DNA of 9,846 bases from Candidatus Kapaibacterium sp. (GCA_027858275.1 JAQIDA010000316.1:1-9846), one strand, 5' to 3'; counted from the stretch's first letter, positions 1-7,455 are shown. Made by a program: numbers and translations. The notes: generated by a model not told the origin, from the sequence alone.

Positions 1-543
1 GCATTGATGTCAACATCCGCTATGTTTGCTACTGATTCTTGGACTAGTGATGACGAAACAGGCTTCTTCACAGCTGATATCATTTGCACACCTACTCTTG
101 ACGTTGCTGAAGGTACTAATGAGTTGGGCGAATTCTTTAATGACGGAACATTGAACACTATTACTGCTTCAGCAGATTATATTGAATGGTCATTAACAGG
201 CGAAGCTGATAGAACTTATGAAGTTACTTTTTCAAATAGCATTAATGGAGATCTTGTTTATGATGGTCTCGGTTCAGGTATCAAAGCTTGTCAGGAATTC
301 AATACTTCAGGTAGTGATCCTTGGCAAGTATCTCTTAATGGTGACGATGGTACAATCGATCGCAGTGCATGTGTTCTTTATGGTGATATGAGTACTTCTT
401 ATGACGACGCAAATGCAATGATGACATGTACTGACGCAATAAATGTCAGATTTACACCAACAGGTATAATGATTCCTACTACAGAAGACCCTGGAACAGA
501 TGTAACTTTCACAGTTACTGTATCGGTAACAAGTGCTATATAA
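1..543 (+). CDS. Pilin-like secreted protein 1 (5' end outside window)
   Basis: The frame is open to the left edge. The first residues (ALMSTSAMFA) look like the end of a signal peptide and closely match the corresponding part of the next gene (IMSTNMFA), so the true start lies upstream; the ATG at 7 is probably internal. The mature protein is about 170 residues and predicted to be beta-rich. It shares an ordered set of motifs with the next two genes: a Cys-Thr-Pro-x-Leu segment, an LGEFF motif, a W-S-L-T-G strand, further cysteines (ACQEF, SACVLY, MTCTD) and a C-terminal strand of alternating hydrophobic/Thr residues ending VTSAI. The layout recalls DUF4402-type pilin subunits, whose usual pattern has a DLxFG motif where this has LGEFF; that assignment is inference. 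Its position in a chaperone-usher cluster suggests an exported fimbrial subunit. It ends 16 bases before the next start, so the two are probably cotranscribed. Confidence 0.8.
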   Translation, partial: ALMSTSAMFATDSWTSDDETGFFTADIICTPTLDVAEGTNELGEFFNDGTLNTITASADYIEWSLTGEADRTYEVTFSNSINGDLVYDGLGSGIKACQEFNTSGSDPWQVSLNGDDGTIDRSACVLYGDMSTSYDDANAMMTCTDAINVRFTPTGIMIPTTEDPGTDVTFTVTVSVTSAI

Positions 544-559
544 TTAACAAGGTGTCAAA

Positions 560-1120
560 ATGAGAATGTTTATTAAAATATCTCTAATATTCCTTTTGAT
601 CATGTCCACTAATATGTTTGCAGTGGATCTGCTCCCGAAAACCGGTGGTTTTGGTGCAGGCATATTGTGTACACCTAAGCTGGAGTTCTTTGAAACGAAT
701 CCTTCTGAAGGCTCACTTGATAAAGTTGATTTGGGAGAGTTTTTTGTAAAAAACACAACTAATGAAATTACACTAACAGCTACTGATAAAATTGGTTGGG
801 AACTTACGGGACCAATTAGTTCAAGTTCAGGAGCTATCGATTATGACGTTTACGTGACGAATGCTCCAAATTCGGGATTAAATGACGATTATGTCGTCCT
901 TGCTTGTAAATGGGAAGTTGAATCGCGTGATCTTACATGGGAGACGAATGGTTCGCCGGAAATGCCCGGCTATATTCTTAAGCAAAGAGCAGGCACTACA
1001 GGTAATTGTGACGGATACGCAAGATTTAAAATTCGAGCATATATAATCACAATTCTGCCATTAGCTGCACCAGGTCCGAGAGAGTGGACTATGACAATGA
1101 GTGTAACAACTTCAATATAA
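560..1120 (+). CDS. Pilin-like secreted protein 2 (paralogue of the preceding gene)
   Basis: This encodes 186 residues with a clear Sec signal peptide (basic start, hydrophobic core, cleavage near residue 21, MFA). An AAGGTG-type ribosome site lies just upstream of the ATG at 560; the ATG at 566 is an alternative. Motifs align with protein 1: Cys37 in LCTPKLEF, VDLGEFF at 56-62, W-E-L-T-G at 80-84, Cys116 (LACKW), Cys150 (GNCDGY) and a terminal strand WTMTMSVTTSI. Three cysteines are present against four in protein 1, so the disulfide pattern probably differs. The fold is inferred to be an immunoglobulin-like pilin sandwich of DUF4402 type, exported to the periplasm and handed to the chaperone encoded downstream. 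Whether it is a major rod or a minor subunit cannot be told. A strong stem-loop follows it. Confidence 0.8.
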   Translation: MRMFIKISLIFLLIMSTNMFAVDLLPKTGGFGAGILCTPKLEFFETNPSEGSLDKVDLGEFFVKNTTNEITLTATDKIGWELTGPISSSSGAIDYDVYVTNAPNSGLNDDYVVLACKWEVESRDLTWETNGSPEMPGYILKQRAGTTGNCDGYARFKIRAYIITILPLAAPGPREWTMTMSVTTSI

Positions 1121-1167
1121 TCGACTAGACTTATATCATTATTATGATTAATCTTTCGATTAGAGAA

Positions 1168-1204
1168 ATAACGACATCCTTGGTCAAAAAAAGGATGTCG
1201 TTAT
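1168..1204 (+). terminator. Perfect 14-bp stem-loop after pilin 2
   Basis: Arms 1168-1181 (ATAACGACATCCTT) and 1191-1204 (AAGGATGTCGTTAT) are exact inverted complements around a 9-base loop, followed by an AT-rich stretch with only a short T run. It sits 48 bases after the pilin 2 stop and 53 bases before the next start, so it fits an intrinsic or partial terminator that lets pilins 1 and 2 be made in excess over the downstream assembly genes. The weak T tract leaves open that it acts as an mRNA 3'-end stabiliser. Confidence 0.75.
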
Positions 1205-1256
1205 ATATTTAACAAGAAAATAACATTAGAAATAACTGCTGAGAGCAACAACAATA

Positions 1257-1685
1257 ATGAAAGCAATCAAAAAAAAATATTTAGGCCTTTTATTAGCATT
1301 ATTTGTGCTGTTAGTGGTGGGTAGTACTGACACCTTAGCGAGTGATAAAGAAAAGAAAATAACAATTTGCCATAAGACTTCGAGTGGAACCAATCCATGG
1401 GTCACAATAGAAATTGATGAATCCGCATGGGATTCCCATGAAGAACATGGTGACTATAAGGGGCCTTGCCGATGCAATAATTCCTTAGAAATTTATCTCG
1501 TTGAAAACGAAGTTGATCTCGGGGACTTTTTTCCCGGCAGTACTCACGATTTGCCGGCTGAATCAGGCGGCAATAATCAGCTTGAATTTGTAGTAACCGG
1601 CAGCGGTAATACAGGAAATAAGGGCCATCATGCCGATGACGATAATATGGCGACTTATGATTTTGATTATACTATGGATCTGTAA
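1257..1685 (+). CDS. Pilin-like protein 3 with N-terminal HGD-motif domain; 5' part, cut by in-frame TAA
   Basis: The start ATG at 1257 gives a good signal peptide (residues 1-28, lysine-rich then hydrophobic, TLA/S). Residues 35-71 carry a compact motif, I-C-H-K then NPWVTI, SHEEHGD and GPC. This matches the small cysteine-bracketed CH...HGD...C module found in many secreted proteins of Bacteroidota and relatives; its function is not known to me. After Cys73 the pilin-like pattern begins: LEIYL, VDLGDFF, then F-V-V-T-G, as in the two upstream paralogues. The frame ends at TAA 1683-1685, but the same frame continues with matching pilin features to 1949. The stop falls exactly one codon before the second conserved cysteine (paralogues have A-C there). 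The gene is therefore probably one 231-codon gene broken by a nonsense change, unless the stop is suppressed or is a sequence error. Confidence 0.72.
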   Translation: MKAIKKKYLGLLLALFVLLVVGSTDTLASDKEKKITICHKTSSGTNPWVTIEIDESAWDSHEEHGDYKGPCRCNNSLEIYLVENEVDLGDFFPGSTHDLPAESGGNNQLEFVVTGSGNTGNKGHHADDDNMATYDFDYTMDL

Positions 1686-1949
1686 TGCCCAATGGGCAAC
1701 GGGTATGCCGAAATAATTGATTGGTCATGGGAAGAGTCCGTAGAAAGCACTAGCGGCAGATATGGTCAAAGGCATCGGAAAAGAACCGGATGTTTTGCGG
1801 GTTTTAGATTATATCACGGTCATGGGGGAGGAAATGAAGTAGCTTTCGCAAAATTCCGATTTACAGCTGAGAAAATGCTAATTACTTCAAATGCGACTCC
1901 TGGTGATGTCATCTTCACCGTAACAGTAACGGTCACGGTAAATATATGA
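1686..1949 (+). pseudogene. 3' part of pilin-like protein 3, after the in-frame stop
   Basis: It lies in the same reading frame as the 5' part. It supplies the elements that part lacks: a cysteine directly after the stop (aligned with the ACQEF and LACKW cysteines of paralogues 1 and 2), a second cysteine (RTGCFAGF, aligned with SACVLY and GNCDGY), an F-A-K-F-R-F-T strand, and a terminal strand of alternating Val/Thr ending VTVNI. An ATG at 1692, seven bases after the stop, could allow reinitiation, but the product would lack a signal peptide and could not be exported. The stop TGA overlaps the next ATG (ATGA, 1946-1949), so translation of this segment may be needed for coupling to the next gene. 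Between about 1760 and 1830 the protein is unusually rich in Arg/Gly/His. Confidence 0.7.
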
Positions 1950-2494
1950 AAAACAAAATGATCCTAAAATTTATCTTTGTATTAGTATTGGTTGTAATCC
2001 CGACAATTCTTTCGGGACTTTCAGCTAATGATGGAATCAATGACAATAAAATATTAGAAGCCAAAGGAAGTATTAGTGTGGACATAGTCAAACCTTTGAC
2101 TATGACCGTAGTACAAACAAGCGATTATTTAGGTCGCTTCAAGTCCAAGGATACTGTTCATCATCCGATAAACAACAGAGAAATTACAATGGAATTTAGC
2201 GGCATAGACGGCAGAACCCTGTTGATTACAATAATTATCAGAGTGACGTCAGCGGCAGTGCGAATAGAGCAATTAGCGTTTGAATCCGAGGACGGATCTA
2301 CATACGGTGAAGTTGCAGGGGAATTTTATGGGGACGAAACTATGCGAAAATACACAATAACGGCCGATCTCGACGACAAAGGTGAACTATTGCTGTATGT
2401 CAGTCCGCGAACAATTATTGCGGGACTTGATTCGAATCCTGATGAAGATGTGTCCTTTTTTATAGAAGAAATCAAATATAGTTATCAAATATAG
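1946..2494 (+). CDS. DUF4402-like fimbrial subunit
   Basis: This encodes 182 residues with a signal peptide (cleavage near Ala27, GLSA/N). The mature N-terminus carries an alternating strand, GSISVDIVKPLTMTVV, followed by a DYLGRF motif. This is the layout of DUF4402 proteins (N-terminal beta strand, then a PL-x-I/M-T strand, then a DLxFG-like turn), which occur as fimbrial-type subunits; the match is by pattern only. Unlike the three upstream pilin-like proteins it has no cysteines in the mature part. It lacks their Val/Thr-rich terminal strand and ends in FFIEEIKYSYQI. It overlaps the preceding frame by ATGA, suggesting translational coupling, and lies 37 bases before the chaperone gene. 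It could be a minor, adaptor or terminating subunit of the same fibre. Confidence 0.7.
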   Translation: MKNKMILKFIFVLVLVVIPTILSGLSANDGINDNKILEAKGSISVDIVKPLTMTVVQTSDYLGRFKSKDTVHHPINNREITMEFSGIDGRTLLITIIIRVTSAAVRIEQLAFESEDGSTYGEVAGEFYGDETMRKYTITADLDDKGELLLYVSPRTIIAGLDSNPDEDVSFFIEEIKYSYQI

Positions 2495-2531
2495 TTATAA
2501 TAATCTCTAAAATTTAACGAAGGATTCTCGA

Positions 2532-3368
2532 ATGAAATTCAAAATTGCATTATTAAGTCTTGTAATCGTAATTATCAGTGCCGTTTCAGCCAAGTCGCAA
2601 ATAGCGCTTCATCCTACTGCAGCGTTTATTGATCCTGTCAGCAACACCGGCAGCATGACTATCCGTAACACATCAAATTCCACTCGAGAAATTGATGTTA
2701 AATTCAAATATGGTCATCAATCGTATGATTCACTCGGCAAGCAGAAAATGTATTGGGCGGACAGCAGCGACACGCCGGCCAACTCTCTGGTTCCTTACAT
2801 AAAAGTATTTCCCAAACGATTGATGATACCTCCGAATGAGCAAGCGACGGTTAGATTTCTTGTCAGAGGTTTGCCGGCCGGTGAAGAAAAATTGTTCTTC
2901 GCAAGAATCGTTGCAGGATCGGTACCTGAAGTCGAACAAATTGATACTATATCAGTCGGCAAAGTCAGTGCACGTATGGTAATGAGATCAGAAATGATTG
3001 GTCTAGTGGCTTTGATGAAGGGCAAGAATACAGCTAGCTTAGATTTCAAGGTCGGTGATGTATTCGAGGATTCCACAAAAACAAAACTCAATATACTGAT
3101 AATTTGTGATAAAAGCGGGAACGCACCGTTCTGGGGAAGTATGGAATCTGAAATATATGATTCCGAAGACGATTTGGTTGATAAAACAACGACAGCATTG
3201 GCTCTATACGCAGACGGAAGCATTAAACTCCAATTTGACAAATCAAAATTCTCAACCGGAAAATATAAAGCCAAAGTATTTGTTACGAATCAGCGCAAAG
3301 AAATCCCTGAAAAATATTTACCGGAATTATTTGTAGATACTCGCGAATTCGATTTTGAAGTAAAGTAA
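2532..3368 (+). CDS. PapD-like periplasmic fimbrial chaperone
   Basis: This encodes 278 residues with a signal peptide ending near residue 22 (SAKSQ). The start follows a GAAGGA ribosome site. The N-terminal half has the PapD first-domain signature: FIDPVSNTGSMTIRNTS (strand, loop, then an N-T-S turn) and later KVFPKRLMIPPNEQATVRFL with LPAGEEKLFFARIVA. That corresponds to the pilus-chaperone pattern of an F-x-P-x-x-x-x-x-P-x-x-x-Q-x-V-R segment followed by an E-x-x-F/Y strand. The C-terminal half (about 170-278) fits the second immunoglobulin-like domain. It is longer than typical PapD proteins (about 220-250). The arginine that binds the subunit C-terminus in PapD is not obvious at the expected place, as in divergent chaperone families. 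Expected role: capping nascent pilins in the periplasm by donor-strand complementation and delivering them to the usher encoded immediately downstream. Confidence 0.85.
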   Translation: MKFKIALLSLVIVIISAVSAKSQIALHPTAAFIDPVSNTGSMTIRNTSNSTREIDVKFKYGHQSYDSLGKQKMYWADSSDTPANSLVPYIKVFPKRLMIPPNEQATVRFLVRGLPAGEEKLFFARIVAGSVPEVEQIDTISVGKVSARMVMRSEMIGLVALMKGKNTASLDFKVGDVFEDSTKTKLNILIICDKSGNAPFWGSMESEIYDSEDDLVDKTTTALALYADGSIKLQFDKSKFSTGKYKAKVFVTNQRKEIPEKYLPELFVDTREFDFEVK

Positions 3369-3387
3369 CTTGACAGAACAAAGCACC

Positions 3388-6300
3388 ATGTTTATACGTA
3401 CCGTCAGGTTATTGTCATATATCATACTCTCATCGGTCGCATTTGCTCAGGCAAACGCGGCTGAGCCTGAGTATAAATTACCGGAAAGCTCTTATGAACT
3501 TCTCCTGCGTATGACTTATGGCGGAGCAGTGAATTACGATCTGCTGGCTGTAACCTATAACAAAAAACATTATCTGCCATTCCTCGAAATAGTCAACAAA
3601 CTTCGTATATTTAATGAATACGATTATACAAGTAAAATAATCAAAGGCTATCTTGTCGATAAAGACAGTACGTTTTATATGGACTTTCGAATCGGTGCAG
3701 GTAACTATAACGGCAAAGAAATTCGCCTTGAAAAGGATGAGTATCTTATCGATATGATGGAAGTCTATGTAGTTCCCGAAGTATTTGAGAGGCTGTTCGG
3801 CTTTGAAGCTATATTGAAATATTTAAAATTGTCTTTAAGAATTCGTTCAAAATTCGACCTCCCCGTAAAATTGGCATACAAAAGATTTACGAGTTATTCA
3901 TTTATCGGAGGCGAAGAAACTAAAGAAGGATTCTTCCCGCTTCGTTTCGGCAGAAACAGATCCTTGATAAACGGCGGTATGATACAATATAGAATCAACG
4001 GCAGCCAATCGGGCGATCCGGGAACATACAGTATGTCGACAAATACCGGATTGGAAATCCTCGGCGGAGATTTGAGAGTAGTAAGTACGGGTAACTATAA
4101 TGCCCTAAACGGAGAGACAACTCAAAAGCATGTGTTTAATTGGGGATTCAATTTTCAGGATAATTCTTTCATATCAGATATAAAAATAGGCAGTGTAGGC
4201 AGCGGCGGCGGCGGGCAAAACAGCATGCCGTCGACAAGAGTATACGGAATACAGATCACAAACGAGCGAAAAAGAACATCCGCAATATTTACGGATGTAG
4301 TATACGAAGATCAAATAGAACCCGGCTGGCAAGTGGAGCTATACAAAGACGGATTCATGGCAGAACATACAACCACCGACGCACAGGGCTATTACAAGTT
4401 TGAAATTCCTATAGAATACGGTTCATCCAATATAGAACTGAGATATTATGGTCCGAAAGGCGAATACGAGATAAAAAAAGAATTAATCAACGTGCCGAAT
4501 GAATTCCTGAAACCGGGCGAATTTAATTATTCGCTAAATCTCGGTCTGCGCGAGGCAGAGAACGATAAATTCGGAGAATTGAGAATGTCAATGGGCATTA
4601 CAAGTTGGCTTACAAATTCTATCGGAGTGAGCAAATTCGACACAACATCAAATATATTCGATCTATTCAAATCCGCGGATTTATATAGTTTTAACAATAT
4701 GGATTTCAGCAATTATTTATCCCTACGATTATTAAGCAATCTATATCTGACTCATGGCTATCAATACGGCAAACAATCGATGATAAATATGCAATTCTGG
4801 CCGGTCGGCTTGGGTTCGTACCGTTTGCGCTACACATTGGATGATATGGGAGCGGCAGCGGGATATTATACAGATGATGAATCAAAATTAGATCTGCGAT
4901 TGCAATTCCCGAGGTTTTATAATATTCCCTTAAATTTCAATTTGCAAAGAAATTCATCAGGCGGAATAAAAGATTATAATTTAACAACGGGCTTCCGTCT
5001 CAATTTAGGCTCGCTTCGTTTATCAACAACTTATCAGGGTTCGATCATAGAGACTTCAGACGGTTTTGATATGAATTCTTTGGAACAATCTTCAAATATC
5101 GGCCTGAACTTTATGATAAGAAAAATGCCGAGGTTTCTGAGTTTTATAGATAATATCAATTTTGGAAGTAGTGTTGATGTAGATATAACGAACAAAAGCG
5201 TAGATGAAATTAATCTGACGATAAGCAGCGCAATATTTAAAATTATCAGTATGAACTGCAAACTTGAAAAATCACTGGTTAATGAGGACAGCCCAATAAC
5301 TGTACAAATCGGTTTGCGTCTGAGATACGATCTGCCCTTCGCTAATCTAAAGGCAGAGGCAAAAGCCACGGAACCGGATAACTGGTCCTATACGGAGTCA
5401 TTAGAAGGAGTAATCGGATTTAATTCGACAGACAATGAATTTATTTTTTCGAATCAGCGCGGCAGTTCCGGCATTGGCAGCGGCGCCGCAATAGTTCGCG
5501 TATTTGTGGATGACAACGCAAACTCAACATGGGATGAGGGTGAAAAAATCGTACCCGGCGTAAAAGTGAAAATTCCCGGCGGCAGAATCAAATACGATGA
5601 TGAAGATTTCATACAAGTATATAATTTATTGCCCTACACACAATTTAATGTAACCGTAAATAAAAACTCATTTCAGAATCCTCTGATTACACCAAAATTC
5701 ACGGAGTTCTCATTTATTTCAGATCCAAATTCGTATAAAGCCCTTGATGTCCCCTGTTACGTCGGCGGCGTTCTTGAAGGAAGCGTCTTCAAAAAAGACA
5801 CAAGCGGGCGTTCAGGGCAAGCCGGAGTCAAAGTCCATGTAATAAAGTCCGATTCGAGTTATATACAGTCTATCCCCGTCTTCTCCGACGGCAGTTTCTA
5901 TTATCTCGGTATCCCTCCCGGCGATTACACCGCCTACGTCGATTCCATACAGTTAGCTGTCCTGAACTGCATATCAGTACCGGCAACAAGCACCTTCACG
6001 GTCAAAGCCACCAAATCCGGTGATTTCGTCAGCGGTATAGCCTTTGATCTGATACCAATTGTTGCCGAACAAGCAAAGATGAAAGCAGCTGCCCCCTTCA
6101 AAGCAGACAGCGCAGAATCCAAGAAACAAAAGCTGCTAACGTCAAGCTCGTCGCCCGCCATACCGAAAGAAGCAGTCAAACAGCCGGCAGCCGAGCCAAA
6201 ACCGCTTGTCCCCGAGCCAAAAAAAGTAGAAGTGCCGGAGTCCGGAACTTTCCAATACAACAGCTCGCGAGGCACAAAGACTACTCCTGAAATGCGGAAA

Positions 6301-6570
6301 TATCTCGATAAAGTGGTGGAATATATGAAAGCCAATCCCAATGTAAACCTAAGGATTATCGGGCACACGGACAGCTACGGCACCAGAGATCAGAACATGG
6401 AAATGTCTGAAAAACGTGCTGATAACGTTGCGCTGTACCTCACTCGAAAAGGTATCCCGATGAGCCGATTGTTCATAAAAGGCATGGGAGCGCTCAGTCC
6501 CTTGGAGTCAAACGCTTCGCCCGACGGCCGCAGGAAGAACCGCCGAGTCGAAATAATTGTCCTCCCTTAA
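3388..6570 (+). CDS. Outer-membrane fimbrial usher-like protein fused to a C-terminal OmpA peptidoglycan-binding domain
   Basis: I prefer ATG 3388, which opens directly into a signal peptide (MFIRTVRLLS, cleavage near ANAA); an in-frame TTG at 3370, one base after the chaperone stop, adds six residues. From 3388 it has 1060 codons, longer than ordinary ushers (about 800-900). In order: a periplasmic N-terminal domain (to about 3880); a beta-strand-rich barrel (about 3890-5450); within it a plug-like segment (about 4300-4550) with PGWQVELYKDG, DAQGYYKF and YYGPKGEYE, strongly like CS1/TcfC-type ushers; a calcium-site-like SdrB-type repeat (VDDNANSTWDEGE, about 5500); a carboxypeptidase-regulatory-like sandwich (about 5760-5970); a Lys/Pro/Ala linker (about 6065-6240); and an OmpA C-domain (about 6245-6567) with GHTD and NMEMSEKRADNV, the NxxLSxxRAxxV peptidoglycan-binding signature. 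Usher function is inferred from these motifs and from the chaperone and pilins upstream. The stop overlaps that of a convergent frame. Confidence 0.82.
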   Translation: MFIRTVRLLSYIILSSVAFAQANAAEPEYKLPESSYELLLRMTYGGAVNYDLLAVTYNKKHYLPFLEIVNKLRIFNEYDYTSKIIKGYLVDKDSTFYMDFRIGAGNYNGKEIRLEKDEYLIDMMEVYVVPEVFERLFGFEAILKYLKLSLRIRSKFDLPVKLAYKRFTSYSFIGGEETKEGFFPLRFGRNRSLINGGMIQYRINGSQSGDPGTYSMSTNTGLEILGGDLRVVSTGNYNALNGETTQKHVFNWGFNFQDNSFISDIKIGSVGSGGGGQNSMPSTRVYGIQITNERKRTSAIFTDVVYEDQIEPGWQVELYKDGFMAEHTTTDAQGYYKFEIPIEYGSSNIELRYYGPKGEYEIKKELINVPNEFLKPGEFNYSLNLGLREAENDKFGELRMSMGITSWLTNSIGVSKFDTTSNIFDLFKSADLYSFNNMDFSNYLSLRLLSNLYLTHGYQYGKQSMINMQFWPVGLGSYRLRYTLDDMGAAAGYYTDDESKLDLRLQFPRFYNIPLNFNLQRNSSGGIKDYNLTTGFRLNLGSLRLSTTYQGSIIETSDGFDMNSLEQSSNIGLNFMIRKMPRFLSFIDNINFGSSVDVDITNKSVDEINLTISSAIFKIISMNCKLEKSLVNEDSPITVQIGLRLRYDLPFANLKAEAKATEPDNWSYTESLEGVIGFNSTDNEFIFSNQRGSSGIGSGAAIVRVFVDDNANSTWDEGEKIVPGVKVKIPGGRIKYDDEDFIQVYNLLPYTQFNVTVNKNSFQNPLITPKFTEFSFISDPNSYKALDVPCYVGGVLEGSVFKKDTSGRSGQAGVKVHVIKSDSSYIQSIPVFSDGSFYYLGIPPGDYTAYVDSIQLAVLNCISVPATSTFTVKATKSGDFVSGIAFDLIPIVAEQAKMKAAAPFKADSAESKKQKLLTSSSSPAIPKEAVKQPAAEPKPLVPEPKKVEVPESGTFQYNSSRGTKTTPEMRKYLDKVVEYMKANPNVNLRIIGHTDSYGTRDQNMEMSEKRADNVALYLTRKGIPMSRLFIKGMGALSPLESNASPDGRRKNRRVEIIVLP
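6244..6567 (+). other. OmpA-type peptidoglycan-binding domain within the usher-like protein
   Basis: Seen directly: an N-terminal strand (FQYNSSRGTKTT), a helix with MRKYLDKVVEYMKANP, the strand LRIIGHTD (about 6349-6372), the helix NMEMSEKRADNVALYL (from 6394) and a closing RRKNRRVEIIV strand. The Asp of GHTD and the Arg of EKRA are the residues that hold diaminopimelate in characterised OmpA domains (family knowledge). Both are present, so cell-wall binding should be intact. Confidence 0.88.
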
Positions 6571-6965
6571 TAATTCTTCAGCGGATACAATTCATCCCAT
6601 CGCGCGGGCGAATCCTTCAGCCAACGGGAGAACCATGCCATGATAGTATTGTGCCATTCGATGCGCCGGCTGTGCTTGACCACCGGGTGATCAGAGCCCT
6701 CTATTTGGACTAATTCCACTTCCCTGCCGAGGATTTTCAGTGCCGCGTAGAACCGGAGGCTTTCCCCGATCGGAACGTTTTCCGTAGAGCTTATAAAGTC
6801 GTCTTTCTTTTGGCTCATCGAGGCTTCAACGTAAGTCATCTGACTGCCGCCGAGTATCGCTAAATAGACTTCTGCGGCATGCGTTTCACCTGTGAACTTG
6901 TCTGTTATGTAAAGCTTTTTGCCCGCATAATCCACGTACATTTTATCGCCGTATTTTATGCTCAA
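6567..6965 (-). pseudogene. Chimeric reading frame: IS21 IstA catalytic-core fragment joined to the C-terminus of an S9 peptidase
   Basis: Reading on the - strand, residues 4-63 (KYGDKMYVDYAG, TGETHAAEVYLA, GSQMTYVEASMSQ, FISSTEN) match the beginning of the retroviral-integrase-like catalytic domain of IS21-family IstA, including the first catalytic Asp in VDYAG. From residue 64 (junction near 6776/6777) the sequence changes to VPIGESLRFYAALK, then GSDHP, then AWFSRWLKD and WDELYPLKNY. That is the C-terminal end of an S9 prolyl-oligopeptidase/acylaminoacyl-peptidase of Bacteroidota type, keeping the region of the catalytic His but not the nucleophile Ser or Asp. Neither half is functional. 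The ATG at 6965 is an accident of a frameshift: the real IstA frame enters from the next feature. The stop (6567-6569) overlaps the usher stop, so the peptidase gene was originally a convergent neighbour of the usher. Confidence 0.82.
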
Positions 6966-7371
6966 AGTGCATTGTTACGTCGCCGTGCTTTACGTACTGT
7001 CTCAAATAATGAGAAAATTGACTGTAGTTGTAACCGCCGGGATCTCGTGTTTTGTATTCTCCCCAAAGCAGGTTTTTTGTAACTCCGACTCTGCCCAACT
7101 CCTTAGACATAGCCGGTAATTGAATGTGAAGATTATTATAACGCTCTTTATCCGGCTCCGGAGGTTCGAGAAACAAAGTGCTTAACTCCTCATCGGATTT
7201 GTTCTGTACGTCGCTGTATGTGAGCTTGCTTGCCTCAAAAAGCGAGACATACTTCGTTATGGTGCGTCGGCTTACGTTCAGCAGTCTTTCCGTCTCTCGC
7301 AGAGATGTTCCGCCTTCATAAAGCCTGGAAATTTGTCTGATGTTTATCATCGTTATTCTCTTATGTGACAT
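6943..7371 (-). pseudogene. istA: IS21-family transposase IstA, N-terminal part, frameshifted
   Basis: The start at ATG 7371 has an AAGGAG ribosome site ten bases upstream (7382-7387 on the + strand). The protein opens with a helix-turn-helix (about residues 8-45, RQISRLYEGGTSLRETERLL then VSRRTITKYV), then a PEPDKERYNNL linker, a second DNA-binding region (LLWGEYKTRDPGGYNYSQF, L-R-Q-Y) and VTMHFEHK, the standard IS21 IstA order. It then runs into stop as HKIRR. The expected continuation HK-YGDKMYVDYAG is present in the neighbouring frame, so one extra A in a run of four (6954-6957, read as T on the + strand) broke the gene. No istB is present. This is a decayed element, presumably inactive. 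Confidence 0.85.
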
Positions 7372-7455
7372 TTAACATTTGCTCCTTCTTCGTTATGACA
7401 GTTCTTTGTCAAAAGGAGTATCATTTTTCATGCTAATGTCGGCGCTTTTTTTACC

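Noticed and set aside
1741..1842. Alternative-frame stretch inside pilin 3 with protein-like composition
   Set aside because: It is bounded by stops on both sides and has no start context; the main frame keeps the paralogue cysteines and terminal strand.
7382..7418. CTCCTT/AAGGAG and TGACA/TGTCA inverted pairs upstream of istA
   Set aside because: The arms are short and one is simply the istA ribosome site; not strong enough to call a regulatory hairpin.
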